A DNA stretch of 64,000 nt, taken from Pictodentalium vernedei. Its lineage: Eukaryota; Mollusca; Scaphopoda; Dentaliida; Dentaliidae. Each line of letters starts with the position of its first letter. Positions within the stretch are counted from its first letter, which is position 1. The notes below the pieces were generated by a model. The model was not told where the DNA came from and did no database searches. It worked only from the letters and a program-made list of their open reading frames with translations. The stretch lies in NCBI GenBank assembly GCA_031216915.1, contig JAUFNR010000125.1, forward strand, positions 1-64,000, in the 5' to 3' direction. A program made the position numbers and the translations under genes. This document shows, in pieces, positions 23,633 to 33,919 of the stretch.

Positions 23633-25349
23633 ATAGTTATTCAATAATTTTGTTGAGGAGCGTCGTCTGCTTTTCATGTTAAGGGTTAAAATGAATGCTG
23701 TTCCATTTTTATGCTTAAGTTATACAATTTATGGAGCTGACGTTCAAATGTAGTTTCTAGCAAAATGGGTTAAAAACTTAGATAACTGATGAGGCAGGGC
23801 CCATCCACCTAACTTTCTAGCCTATTGAATACAAACATTACTACATAATCAGACGACTCACCGCAGTCATATTTATAATTCTCTTCGAATTCAACCTCCT
23901 CCCCCTTGCACAGTGTCAGAGTTGGTGAAATGTAGTAAAACAAACTGTAACTTATTTTGGTGGGTCCCGTACGGAGCAGAAGTCTTGGTATTTATAGTAA
24001 AAGGCCAGCCAATGAAATTGTAGCACCTACATTGGAAAACCCGATTCCAAACTGTAATTGTAAACACGGAGAAAATCTGAAATGGCACTCGCTTCAAACT
24101 TGAATAAATCAAAATATATGTTGTAAACATTTTGATCAACGATCATATGAAGATAATAGAACCTTGATCCATGGCTAAGATGAAATTCTGTAGAATAATG
24201 ATATGGGATACAGTAGTTACGTGATAATAAATGCCGAAATGTGAGAGCACGTTTACTTTATACATGTAACTGAATCTGACCAGAGCAAAATACGAGGCAG
24301 AACAAATTGACGGTTTCTTGAGAATTACAACATGTTAAGACGTGGAAGATATAAAATATTTTTTTTTAAACAGGGTAGGGGAATTGACTGATATACGTTG
24401 CAGATGATTTTAATTTCGCAACAATGACAAGATGAATACTTGGTTAATGAGTTGCCTAAATCCGTGTAATATTACGAATGGGTAATTACCGAAATGAGAA
24501 TAAAATATGTCAAGAAGTGATATAAAAAATCAAAGGGGGAAATTTTCCTGATAGATAGTGTTACACAGAATATGAAGGTAATTGTTAAATTGCCTCGTCC
24601 TCTGGAAAATGGGGGTTCAGGCTGAGACAGCATAACAATAATAACCCGAAGTTGCATCTGAACAAAGATCGATGCGGAAACAGGCACACTTGTAATCACA
24701 TTCGGGGACGGAGGTCGATTATGATCATTACCGGGTAATTTTACTAGGAGTTATCGTTTCCGCATCAATATTCTTTTCGGGCAGCAACTCGGGTTGCACA
24801 AAACATGGACGATATCGAAGCCATGCTTGACTCTTCGCAGTGTCTAGTCTCAATAAATAAAGAATAAAACACAGTTTGGATCAATAAACACAAATGTAAG
24901 GAAACACGTGTACTACCAAATGCAGCCAGTGATAAGGGTGAAAGCTTGCCCGTGTTTTGAGTTGCCAATTAAACTTGTTGGGGAATTTTACTACAGATTT
25001 GAATGGGAGGAATCTGAACATTGAGGGGTAGCCACACTGCATGTGTGATTTTTCACACCTCTGCAATTTTCCGAGGTGTCACTGTGTTGTGTTATTCATA
25101 AAATACCTTTGGACATTTGGATACAGGTCGATCCCGCCCCAATGATGATCCATCCCCAGATGATCTGTCGTTTTCTCAACCCAGACGATATGACCCCAGT
25201 CATTCCGTCCCCAGATGAGCTGGTCCATGCACAATTCATTAGCTGTGACAACGTATTGATTTTGGGTTTAAAAAATATAGAAAAAAAAAACAGAATGAAT
25301 GCATGCATGGTGAAGAACTGAACGAATGGGTCACTGATGACTTTGAAAG
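23633..25349. other. Non-coding, nothing recognised
   Basis: Scattered frames of 60-80 codons on both strands, none with a recognisable motif. Possible splice-like signals (e.g. GGATACAG|GTCGATCCC near 25124) are not enough to call an exon. Confidence 0.4.
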
Positions 25350-26250
25350 TGTCGTCAGTGATACTGGTCCCAAATTCATTTTATGTTTCCATTTCATTTT
25401 TAGCTTAACTTGACAAAGTCAAGATAAGCTATTGCCATCACACATGCAGAAGTCTGTGAGTCACTTCACATTTTCCTTTAGCACAGGCTACACTCCCGTA
25501 GTTCTTATCTGATTGTCACAAAATTTCATATGCACGTTTGAGGTCATGTTTAGATGAGAACGTCCCCTTTTGGTCGCGATACGTCAAACGTGACGGCTGC
25601 CTGAGGTGAAAACCCAGGAAACTTCAGCACAGTCTACAGGTCATATTTATGGAGAGATTTCATGGTAACTTGGTGGGATGACTCTGTTTTATATCTAGAT
25701 GGGAAAGTCCCCTTTTGGTGATGATCTGTTGACTGTGACGGCTGCCCAAGCCAAAAACCCAAAACATTTAGCACAGTCTACAGTCTGTATATATGATGGA
25801 ATTTCATTGTAACTTGAGAGGATGACTCAGTGTTACTGTGTAATGACTGCATGAGGACGTCCCCTTTTGGTTGCGATCGGTCAGCCATGATGGCTACACA
25901 GAGCAAAGCCCGAGAACCTTTAGCACAGTCTACAGTCATAATTTATGAAGGGATTTCATTGTAACTTGATAGGATAACTCGTTTTGGAATAATTTCACTG
26001 TAACTTGGTAATTTTGGTTGACATACATTAACTGTGAGGGCCACATTAAGCAACCCCTCAGTTCTTTAGTACAGTCTGCACCTCAAATTATTTTTTATTG
26101 AAAACATAGCATCCAGGGAACTGAAATTAACATATTCCCAATTATCACAATTCTTGTCTTATTTCATAATCCTTTCATAAACATTGAACATTATCCTTTT
26201 CATCAAATACAACACACAATCAAGTTAAGCTACAGTGTCATTGACACTTT
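25350..26250 (+). repeat. Dispersed element with about 150-bp internal repeats (copy 1)
   Basis: After TTTTTAGCTTAACTTGACAAAG (25395) come repeated blocks with TTTAGCACAGTCTACAG, GGGATTTCATTGTAACTTG, ATGACTC and GTCCCCTTTTGGT, spaced by about 150 bp. It ends near TCATTGACACTTTC (about 26240). A second, shorter copy at 48575-49110 shares the start, the internal phrases and the same ATTATCACAATTCTTG...GTCATTGACACTTTC end. Confidence 0.65.
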
Positions 26251-26754
26251 CATTATTTTTGTATTTATTTTTTTGGAGGGGGCGGGGGTGGGAGGGATGT
26301 GGGTCCACGTCACTGGTTATGGGGACTAATTGTTACAGTATCTGGGTAAAATCTAAGGAACCACCCGCAACCATTGAAAAGACTTTTGCTAATCTATTAA
26401 ACTTGTAAACTTGTTTTTTTTCCAATTTTTTACAAACATCCATACAAAAGAGGCACTATTCATTGTAATGAGCACAGTAAATGTGTGCCATTGAGATGTC
26501 GCCTGAAATGTTTTTGTAGAATGTTTTTGAAAAAATGATTTTTTAAAGCCCAGTTTATAACTTGTGTGGATTAGTGCAGCAGGTTTGTAAATAGAGGGTC
26601 AACCCACAAACAAGTCAGACAAACGGCAATGCCACATCATGATTTTCAATATTGCGGATGTGTGTGGAATCTTCTTCACAACAGGACAGGTTGAATATAT
26701 ATGGTCAGTTACTTGCCTTAATGTTTGAACCAACATCCAACATATACCTCAGTA

Positions 26755-27092
26755 TTATTTATTTATTGGTGTTTAAGGTCACATATTTATGCACAATGGC
26801 TAATCATGAACGTGACAGTTTTACGGGTGGAGGAAGCCGGAGTACCCGGAGAGAACTACCGAGCAACGGTGAGCAACTATCAGCTCCCCAACATACTAAC
26901 GCCACACAAGTAGGGTTAACATTGGTTGAAGACAAGTGCACCATCGATGTGCAGTACGCCTTAGTACACAACGCCACCGTGCCCCCACGTGGGCAATGGA
27001 GATGAAGTGTCTTGCGCATGGACACAACGCGGTTGCCACAGGTGGGATTCGAACCCAGCCTGCACCTCTACCTACTGAGCCACTGCGCTCCC
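26755..27092 (-). mobile_element. Full-length SINE (family 1), 13-bp target duplication
   Basis: ATATACCTCAGTA at 26742-26754 and ATATAACTCAGTA at 27093-27105 (12 of 13 identical) flank it. Read leftwards it starts GGGAGCGCAGTGGCTCAGTAGG, keeps box B GGTTCGAATCCC, the TTGTGTCC.TGCGCAAGACACTT core, the CTCCGGCTTCCTCCACCC block and the AAATAAATAAT tail. Confidence 0.87.
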
Positions 27093-27404
27093 ATATAACT
27101 CAGTAAATGCTGTTAATTTGTTTTATACATTATCTTTATCTTATGGGTTTTGTTTATACAATGAGAAAGGTGGACTGTTGGGGCAAAATGTCAAGGTCAG
27201 GATGAGTGAGAACACCATTTTTATTTTGAACTACCATGCCCACATATATATTGTGACTGTATGTGACAAGTTCCGAACATTTATTTTTGTTATTTTGTTG
27301 AGTTGAATAAGTATAGATAAGGCCACACAAAGTAGATCTTCTATTTCTTAGGCCATTATTTGTAAAATTTCATGTGGGTGAGCATTTTATTTTTCTTTTA
27401 TTTT

Positions 27405-29080
27405 TAGCTCACCTACATCTGTAAGATGCGGTGAGCTATTGTCATAACCTCGGGCGTCAGCGTCGGCGTCCGGCGTGTCCAATATTGTAAGATTTAATGT
27501 TAAGGTTAATTTCTCAAACATCAGTGGGCTCAGGCCTTTGATATTGCATATGTAGGTTGTAGGGGACTATCAGAACAGTATTTAACCCTGATACTATGAC
27601 TTTTTTCCAAATTTCACCTAAAATTTTCTGCCAAAAGCTGTGGTAAGAATTTGTGTTTAGGTGTTGTAAGAATTTGCGTTAAAGTCAGCTTTTGTGCAGA
27701 TTGTGCTGCTTTAACTTCTCATTACTGTTGATTTTCATATTTCAATAACAACTGTAGGTATTCAGTCAAAATTTTCATGTTTTTCTCGGACTTAGTAAAT
27801 TTTAAGTTGTAAAACTTTGTAAACTTTGTGTTTAGGTGAGTTGTGTTTCTGTGTGTCTTTCCAAGCGATTAATATTCTACACTTGGGTTACTGAACTCCA
27901 TTGCAGTAATATTTAACCCTCATTACATTCATATTTGAGGAATTTGAGGCGATTTTCTGCCAAAAGCTGTGGTAAGAATTTGCGTTTAGGTGTTGTAAGA
28001 ATTTGCGTTAAAGTCAGCTTTTGTGCAGATTGTGGTGCTTTAACTTCTCATTACTGTTGATTTTCATATTTCAATAACAACTGTAGGTATTAACCCCACT
28101 GTATGCAGAAATTTAACGGAAATTTTCTTTTTTTTCATTCAAAATTTTCATGTTTTTCTCGGACTTAGTAAATTTTAAGTTCTAAAAGTTTGTGTTAAGA
28201 TGAGGTGTTAAGGTGAGTTCTCAAAGATCAGTGGGCTCAGGCCTTTGATATTGCATATGGAGGTTGCAGGGGACTATCAGAACAGTATTTAACCCTGATA
28301 CTACGACTTTTTTCCAAATTTCACCTAATATTTTCTGCTAAAAGTTGTAAGAATTTGCATTTAGGTGTTGTAAGAATTTGCGTTAAAGTCAGCTTTTGTG
28401 CAGAGTGTGCTGCTTTAACTTCTCATTACTGTTGATGTTCATATTTCAATAACAACTGTAGGTATTAACCCTACTGTATGCAGAAATTTAACAGAAATTT
28501 TCTTTTTTTCAGTCACAATTTTCATGTTTTTCTCGGACTTAGTAAATTTTAAGTTGTAGAACTTTGTAAACTTTGTGTTTAGGTGAGTTGTGTTTCTATG
28601 TGTCTTTCCAGGCGATTAATATTCTACACTTGGGTTACTGAACTCCATTGCAGTAATATTTAACCCTCATTACATGCATATTTGAGGAATTTGAGGCTGA
28701 TTTTCTGCCAAAACTTGCTGTAAGAATTAGCATTTAGGTGTTGTAAGAATTTGCGTTAAAGTCAGCTTTTGTGCAGATTGTGGTGCCTTCACCTCTCATT
28801 ACTGTTTATTTTCTCATTTCAATAACAACTGTAGGTATTAACCCTACTGTATGCAGAAATTTAACTGATTTCTTTTCTTTTTTTCAGTCACAATGTTCAC
28901 GTTTTTCTCTGACTTACTCATTTTTAAGTTCTAAAAGTTTGTGTTAAGGTGAGGTGTTAAGGTGAGTTCTGTTTCTCTGTGTCTTTCCAGGCAATTGATA
29001 TTGTATGCATGGGTTACTGAACTACTTTGCGGTAATGTTGCGCCCTTATTACATGCATATTTGAGGAATTTGAGGGGGAT
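27405..29080 (+). repeat. Dispersed tandem element, units of about 330-380 bp
   Basis: It starts TTTTTAGCTCACCTACATC and has GTGAGCTATTGTCATAACC and a CGTCGGCGTCC stretch, the opening shared with the AGCTCACC family. Four units follow. The phrase AAAGTCAGCTTTTGTGCAG occurs near 27680, 28008, 28386 and 28755, with CATTACTGTTGATTTTCA, TTTTTCTCGGACTTAG and ACTTGGGTTACTGAACTCC in order. The end is not clear; similarity fades near 29080. Confidence 0.65.
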
Positions 29081-29477
29081 TTTGGGGACTTATATTCACT
29101 TTCTTTAAAAAAAAAATTTTCAACTTTTTTTTTTTTATTTAATACTTTCTCATACTTGTTACTAGTAACATTAAGGCTTATTTTAGTTGTTGATGTGATG
29201 TATTTTTTTGTTGGGACTTATAGTCACTTTCTTGAACGAATGTTTTTCCGCATCTCCTCTTTAACCAATGAATGTACTTCAATTACAATTTCAGTGATTT
29301 ATGAAAGCCTTTCCTAATTCTTATTTATGATTTAATATCTGGCCTCACGATTCATATTCTTAATCATAAACATTTCTATAAGAAAAAAATGCTTTTATAT
29401 CCAATGATTCTATGTTGAATTGATATATGATAAATGCAGAAATATAGACTTTCCAAAGCCATCACATAAACCAAATT
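29081..29477. other. AT-rich flank of the Polinton
   Basis: Poly(A)/poly(T)-rich sequence with no gene. Its last six bases (29472-29477, CAAATT) form one copy of the element's target duplication. Confidence 0.6.
29472..29477. repeat. Left target-site duplication of the Polinton
   Basis: CAAATT directly before the inverted repeat; pairs with CACATT at 43354-43359, five of six bases the same. Confidence 0.7.
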
Positions 29478-29948
29478 AGTAGTAGAAGATATGGGAAATA
29501 GGCCTGTTCTGGGGGAGGGGGCCGAGGGGGTCGATGACGTCATCATAATTAAAATGTTACGTAAGGTAATTAATATTACTTAATGATTTTTTTTTTTTTT
29601 TTAATCACTATAATAATTAATGTAATTAATGACTGTTGCATAATTAATGTAATTAATGTAATTAATGAGTGTAATTAGGGTTGATTATAATAATTAGTAT
29701 ATTAATAAATGAATTAATATTGACGTACTGGACATATGCGCATGCTATCGACTGACTGACCCGCATCACGTGTCTGGGTGTCATTAAATCGATTTTTTCT
29801 TTTCAAACGCCAACTACTGACAGATGTTGAAGCAATTAAATCTATTGTCACACTTTAACGACCGGTCATAAATATCGTTAGACTGACGCTTCAACTTTAA
29901 GTGCTATTGAAATTGTAAGATACCAATCTGTCACCTTATTGATTTTAA
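29478..29948 (+). repeat. Left terminal inverted repeat of the Polinton (471 bp)
   Basis: By eye it is identical to the reverse complement of 42884-43353 except at the T run near 29586-29604 (TGA plus 16 T here, 18 T in the other arm). The outer third is a C/G-rich stretch followed by about seven copies of TAATTAATG-like AT repeats (29610-29675). The inner two thirds are mixed sequence. In protein-primed Polintons the ends serve as replication origins and integrase substrates; that role is from family knowledge. Confidence 0.96.
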
Positions 29949-30200
29949 TAACGATTTCCTATTATTCAAAAGTTATGGGCGTAATAAAAACCTTATTAAA
30001 TTAATGATCAACACGCAACCTTCTTCCAGACTCTGAGATTCAAATTTTCAAATTTCATCGATTTTTAACAGTCCAAATTCTGCGTTTTGACTGGTTCTCA
30101 AAAAATCAATCAGTCAATTTTAAAACGATGGGCAGGGCTTCAGTTTTTCGTTTAAGTTCTGCGAGATGAATCGACTCGTCACTTCATTGAAACAGACGAG
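29949..30200 (+). promoter_or_regulatory. Leader region before the first rightward gene
   Basis: No gene. It must hold the promoter for the PC4-like gene, but no TATA box is clear. An upstream ATG at 30166 opens a short frame that overlaps the real start out of frame, so transcription probably begins downstream of it or scanning is leaky. Confidence 0.35.
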
Positions 30201-30827
30201 ATGGCAAGCTCCAATAAATTTCCAATCGGTTCAAGAAATACTTTTATCAACGTGACACCATTTCAGGGTAAAGTAAAGGTCCACGTAAGAAGATACACGA
30301 AAGACTCTTCGACACCGACTAAAACTGGAATCGCTTTGGACGTAATCGAGTGGAATGACCTGAAGAAAACCATCACAGAAATCGACAGAAGAATTGCCAG
30401 CGAAGAATCAGAATTATTTAGAAAAAGAAAACGAGAATTTCCAACGTTCTCAAATCATGGAAAAAAGAATCCGACGACCGAACTTAGAAGAATACGGATC
30501 CAAACAGAGCTGAACCGAGCTTACGCAACTATGATCCAAAAACATTTAGCTGAGGTGGTTAGTGAACTGTGCTATGGGTGTACTGTAAATCATGGCGGTC
30601 AAACCCATCATGATCTATGTTTAATGGCTAGTCCAGAAGAAAAGGTCGAGAGATGTTTCCTCACTGCACTGGAGAAGATTGATCGTGCTGAGCTGCAAGA
30701 TGTTTGGGCTGCAAACATAAGTAATATGATACCCGCTGTGATGCCGCACGAGTATATTAACATCGACGATTTCGATAGAGAAGCGGTAGAGAAAATGGTT
30801 GTAGAAAATATTTCTACGGTATGGTGA
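30201..30827 (+). CDS. PC4-like DNA-binding protein with Cys/His motif
   Basis: 208 residues from a clear ATG. Residues 24-56 (KVKVHVRRYTKD...TKTGIALDVIEWNDLKK) fit the PC4/p15 fold, a single-stranded DNA and cofactor-type domain: a beta strand ending in RxY, then the Gly-Ile-x-Leu strand and the Trp-x-x-Leu helix. Residues 60-115 are Arg/Lys-rich and helical. A C124-x2-C127-x3-H131-x5-H137-x2-C140 cluster probably binds zinc. As the gene nearest the left end, it may be transcribed separately: an AATAAA lies 7 bases after the stop. A likely role is binding single-stranded replication intermediates or regulating transcription; this is inferred. It is not one of the core Polinton proteins. Confidence 0.7.
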   Translation: MASSNKFPIGSRNTFINVTPFQGKVKVHVRRYTKDSSTPTKTGIALDVIEWNDLKKTITEIDRRIASEESELFRKRKREFPTFSNHGKKNPTTELRRIRIQTELNRAYATMIQKHLAEVVSELCYGCTVNHGGQTHHDLCLMASPEEKVERCFLTALEKIDRAELQDVWAANISNMIPAVMPHEYINIDDFDREAVEKMVVENISTVW

Positions 30828-30833
30828 AGAAAA

Positions 30834-30839
30834 AATAAA
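30834..30839 (+). terminator. Poly(A) signal of the PC4-like gene
   Basis: AATAAA 7 bases past the stop codon. A 6-bp hairpin (GGCCCT-TTTC-AGGGCC, 30882-30897) follows directly after an A run. Confidence 0.5.
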
Positions 30840-31188
30840 GACAGAAGCGAATACGAATCACGACATGGAAAAAAAAAAAACGGCCCTTTTCAGGGCCAAC
30901 CAAATTATTATAAAAGAGTTGCTTTAGAACAAACGCATGCTTGGTGACCCCTCCAATCTCCCCTCACTTGTACTCCTCTGCACCCCACCCCTGTCGCACG
31001 AACCCTCAGTGGGGCGGATCCCCCTTCACCCAAACATGTTTCAATCGAATTTCCGGAATTTGATTATTATTCCAACCAATCAGGTCTCACCAAACTTTAC
31101 ACACCCGCCGTACAACATCCTTTGAGGTTTAACACCCCTCTCCCCCCCCCTACTAGCCCGTCCCATTGTCATTATGTAACATTTGCGG

Positions 31189-31197
31189 TATATAAAG
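31189..31197 (+). promoter_or_regulatory. TATA box of the packaging-ATPase gene
   Basis: TATATAAAG 38 bases before the ATG at 31235. With initiation 25-30 bases downstream, the leader would be only about 10-20 nt. Confidence 0.6.
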
Positions 31198-31234
31198 AGC
31201 ATAACAGCCCCTAGGTAGTCATTTTATTTTCGAG

Positions 31235-31840
31235 ATGGATACGAGATGGAGTCATCCCTGTACATGCGTTTTGGCAGGTCCGACTTCTTGCGGCAAGTCG
31301 ACATTTGTCCGCAAATTCATTTCTAATTTAGAGGCTATGATATACCCTATTCCCGAGCGTATCATCTGGTGTTACGGAGAATGGCAGCCATTATACGACA
31401 CACTTTCGGGGGTTGAATTTGTGGAAGGTGTCCCACAGGACGTCAAGCCCAATTCCCTGGTAATTCTCGATGACTTGATGCTTCAGGCCGACGAACGTGT
31501 CGCCCGTTTGTTTACTCAGAGATCCCACCATCAAAACCTAAGTGTTGTTTACATTGTTCAAAATATATTCGATAAGAATAAATTTCATCGCACAGTTTCC
31601 CTAAACTCCCACTATTTAATACTTTTCAAGAACCCTAGAGACCGATCACAGATCTCTCACCTAGCTAATCAAATGTACCCCGGGAGGGTTAAATTTTTAC
31701 GGGAAGTCTTCGACGATGCTACCGCCCCACCCTTTGGGTATTTACTAATCGATTTGAGACAGCAAACGGATGAGGGGTTAAGACTAAGATCTCACATATT
31801 TCCGGGAGAAACTCAAATTGTCTATGTCGCCAGAGTATAA
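31235..31840 (+). CDS. FtsK-HerA/A32-type DNA-packaging ATPase
   Basis: 201 residues, the usual size for the Polinton ATPase. Walker A is GPTSCGKS at residues 15-22. Walker B is VILDD at 76-80, with the acidic pair. A further conserved strand ends in YIVQN at 106-110, the polar motif after Walker B in this family. It is expected to pump the linear genome into a preformed capsid at the cost of ATP. A TATA box lies just upstream, and the stop codon is embedded in the TATAAAAG that precedes the next gene. It is intact and begins at the first ATG after the TATA box. Confidence 0.93.
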   Translation: MDTRWSHPCTCVLAGPTSCGKSTFVRKFISNLEAMIYPIPERIIWCYGEWQPLYDTLSGVEFVEGVPQDVKPNSLVILDDLMLQADERVARLFTQRSHHQNLSVVYIVQNIFDKNKFHRTVSLNSHYLILFKNPRDRSQISHLANQMYPGRVKFLREVFDDATAPPFGYLLIDLRQQTDEGLRLRSHIFPGETQIVYVARV

Positions 31841-31843
31841 AAG
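31836..31843 (+). promoter_or_regulatory. TATA-like motif overlapping the ATPase stop codon
   Basis: TATAAAAG 31 bases before the ATG at 31874. Its TAA is the ATPase stop (31838-31840). The position suits a promoter for the small protein that follows, with a very short leader. Confidence 0.55.
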
Positions 31844-31873
31844 GGGGTGGTTTGAGGTAATTATCTCATAACT

Positions 31874-32197
31874 ATGTCTACTCGCGTAACACGCAACATC
31901 GGAACTCTCAAAGTTCTTTGTCGTGCGAAACCTTCAGAAATTAAAAATATTGTCAAACGTGCCGATAAAGACCTAATTCTTTCGATTTGTGAATGCGCTA
32001 AAAATATTTTATTGGGGAACGTACCCGTTTCGAATTATCATTTTGCCAAACTACGACCACATAAAGACAAAGTCAGGAAGCTAGCAGTAAAGAATACATC
32101 GGATAAAGTTAGAAGACAGATCATTCAATCGGGAGGTTTTCTGGGTTCGCTTATTGGGCCCGTTTTAAAAGTATTAGCCAAAGGTTTACTGGGATAA
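31874..32197 (+). CDS. Small basic protein with GGFL hydrophobic tail (pX-like)
   Basis: 107 residues. The N-terminal 80 residues are basic and helical (KPSEIKNIVKRADKDLILSI, then a Lys/Arg-rich stretch). The C-terminus is a Gly/Leu-rich amphipathic segment, GGFLGSLIGPVLKVLAKGLLG (given here only as residues 87-107, key motif GGFLGSLIGP). Proteins of this type are common in Polintons and adintoviruses and have been compared with the adenovirus core protein X, whose precursor also carries a GGFL-type segment. It may condense DNA or act on membranes; the function is not proven. It ends TAATAATGG, so its stop lies two bases before the next ATG. Confidence 0.65.
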   Translation: MSTRVTRNIGTLKVLCRAKPSEIKNIVKRADKDLILSICECAKNILLGNVPVSNYHFAKLRPHKDKVRKLAVKNTSDKVRRQIIQSGGFLGSLIGPVLKVLAKGLLG

Positions 32198-32199
32198 TA

Positions 32200-32823
32200 A
32201 TGGAACACGCCAAGAAAATGGTCTTAGTAGATCCTCGGATGTTAGATCGGATCGATAAACGACCAAATGATTCCGCAGTGTCCGCGCTGGATAGAGAATT
32301 AACAGAAATAATAAACAAGTCTGATCTTAGTGAAACCGAAAAAATCACAAAATACAATCAAATACTTCAGCGGTATTTGACTTTCTATGAGAAATCACTC
32401 GAACCGACAACAGTCAAGATTAAAATGGAAAAGACCGATCTGCCCACTCCACATGATGACCGTGAAATTTTAGATACCGTACCTTTAACCATGCATAGAA
32501 AAGCGGGTTTATTATTAAAACGCTTGAAGTCCATTCCAAATCTGAAATGGGATGACAGGGGGCGTATTATAATTAACGAGCAAACAGTTGAAGGGTCAAA
32601 CATCACAGATTTGTTGAACGACTCACTTAGACAACGCAAAAAGTTTGCACCGGAAGGCTGGCAGGTTTTGGGCGAGGTACTGCGAGACGCTGATATTCCT
32701 CAAGAACTCATTGGGAACAAAGAACGTTGGGCTTTTATTCATAAACGTCGGTCGAGAACCACACCCCCTAAATCATCCACGAAAGGAGAGGCTCGGGGTG
32801 TTCACCCTTGGGTCCCCTTTTAA
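32200..32823 (+). CDS. Conserved Polinton protein of unknown function
   Basis: 207 residues from the ATG in TAATAATGG. The N-terminus MVLVDPRMLDRI and a helical YNQILQRYLTFYEKSL segment (about 51-66) form one block. A second block at about 95-175 has ETVP-like DTVPLTMHRKA, LLLKRLKSIP, GSNITDLLNDSLRQRKKF and PEGWQVL. The tail is basic and Pro-rich. The same two-block protein follows the GGFL protein in many invertebrate Polinton copies, as far as I recognise the family, which suggests a virion or genome-binding role. The function is unknown. Confidence 0.6.
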   Translation: MEHAKKMVLVDPRMLDRIDKRPNDSAVSALDRELTEIINKSDLSETEKITKYNQILQRYLTFYEKSLEPTTVKIKMEKTDLPTPHDDREILDTVPLTMHRKAGLLLKRLKSIPNLKWDDRGRIIINEQTVEGSNITDLLNDSLRQRKKFAPEGWQVLGEVLRDADIPQELIGNKERWAFIHKRRSRTTPPKSSTKGEARGVHPWVPF

Positions 32824-32854
32824 ATACTTCCGACATGTGTATCTGTGAGTCATT

Positions 32855-33883
32855 ATGAGTTTAACAGAGCTCTATTACACACCTTCGACTCCGGGCAGCT
32901 TTGGGGGAGTGACTGCCCTGCGGCGCGTGTCAAGAAACAAAAGTAAAGAGGTGATAAATTGGCTACAAAGCCAGGACACTTACACGCTTCACAAACCAGC
33001 ACGGCGTAAGTTCATTAGAAAGAAAACTCTGGTCAGCGGTATTGACGCTCAATGGCAAGCTGATCTCGTAGATCTGACTTCAATAAGCAAACACAATGAC
33101 GGTATTAAATTTCTCTTAACATGCATAGACGTGTTTTCAAAGTACGCTTGGGTGATCTCATTGAGAAACAAGTCGGGTTCATCTATTGTGTCGGCTTTTC
33201 GAGAAATATTTTCTCAAGGTCGTAAACCTTTCAAGTTACAGACTGACCGAGGTAAAGAATTCACAAACAGTCAATTTCAGCGATTTTTAAAACAAAATAA
33301 CGTTGAATTTTTTACAACTTATAATGTTGAAACGAAATGCTCCGTAGTTGAGCGTTTCAATCGAAGTCTTAAAACCAAAATGTTTAAATATTTTACCAAA
33401 AACAACACATTAACTTTTCCGATCCAGGCACTGACGGACTCCTATAATAACACCTATCATCGCAGTATCGGAATGGCCCCGGCCTCGGTTACAAAAAGGG
33501 ACCAAGAACAAATTTGGCAGAGATTGTATGGCGAACCGACCGAAGCCAGGCAGCGTTACAAAATAGGAGATAGAGTTAGAATAAGTAAGGTTAAACGAAC
33601 ATTCGAAAAGGGGTATTTGCCTAATTGGACAGAGGAACTCTTTACAATAACTCAGATAATACCGGGATATCCAGTGACATACAGGCTGAGGGACTATAAT
33701 GGAGCTTTGCTAGAAGGGGGATTTTACGCGGAGGAAATTCAACGGGTAGCCGAGAAAACCGCATATAAAATAGAAAGCGTTATAAAAACGCGAGGTAAAG
33801 GTAAGGGAAAAGAATTGTTTGTCAAATGGCTCGGTTATCCCAAATCGTTCAATTCTTGGATCAAACAAAGTCAGATTATTTAA
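32855..33883 (+). CDS. Retroviral-type DDE integrase with C-terminal chromodomain
   Basis: 342 residues. The catalytic core has D70 (in QADLVD), D131 (in QTDRGKEF) and E166 (in SVVERFNRSLK), the last two with 34 residues between, as usual for Polinton integrases. An SH3-like part starts near YKIGDRVRISK (about 235) and ends near GGFYAEEI. Residues 301-342 (YKIESVIKTRGKGK...LFVKWLGYPKSFNSWI) form a chromodomain, with the VKWLGY and NSW signature. It would cut and join the element ends, giving the 6-bp target duplication. The chromodomain may steer insertion to marked chromatin. An HH-CC zinc finger, common in relatives, is not obvious at the N-terminus. All three catalytic residues are present. 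Confidence 0.95.
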   Translation: MSLTELYYTPSTPGSFGGVTALRRVSRNKSKEVINWLQSQDTYTLHKPARRKFIRKKTLVSGIDAQWQADLVDLTSISKHNDGIKFLLTCIDVFSKYAWVISLRNKSGSSIVSAFREIFSQGRKPFKLQTDRGKEFTNSQFQRFLKQNNVEFFTTYNVETKCSVVERFNRSLKTKMFKYFTKNNTLTFPIQALTDSYNNTYHRSIGMAPASVTKRDQEQIWQRLYGEPTEARQRYKIGDRVRISKVKRTFEKGYLPNWTEELFTITQIIPGYPVTYRLRDYNGALLEGGFYAEEIQRVAEKTAYKIESVIKTRGKGKGKELFVKWLGYPKSFNSWIKQSQII

Positions 33884-33919
33884 TAAAAGCGAGCGTGTCG
33901 CGAAAAAGGGCTCAGTATA

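Larger units (their letters stand above)
30828..31234 (+). promoter_or_regulatory. Intergenic region with poly(A) signal and ATPase promoter
   Basis: About 400 bp without a gene. It holds the AATAAA, the GC hairpin at 30882-30897, a C-rich stretch (31141-31150) and TATATAAAG at 31189-31197. A 62-codon frame at 30937-31125 is Pro/Leu-rich without a motif and is not called. Confidence 0.5.

Noticed and set aside
30937-31125. 62-codon frame before the ATPase
   Set aside because: Pro/Leu-rich, low complexity, in the promoter interval. No relative recognised.
32645-32848. Frame overlapping the end of the unknown Polinton protein
   Set aside because: It starts at a TTG inside the 32200-32823 gene and has no family match.
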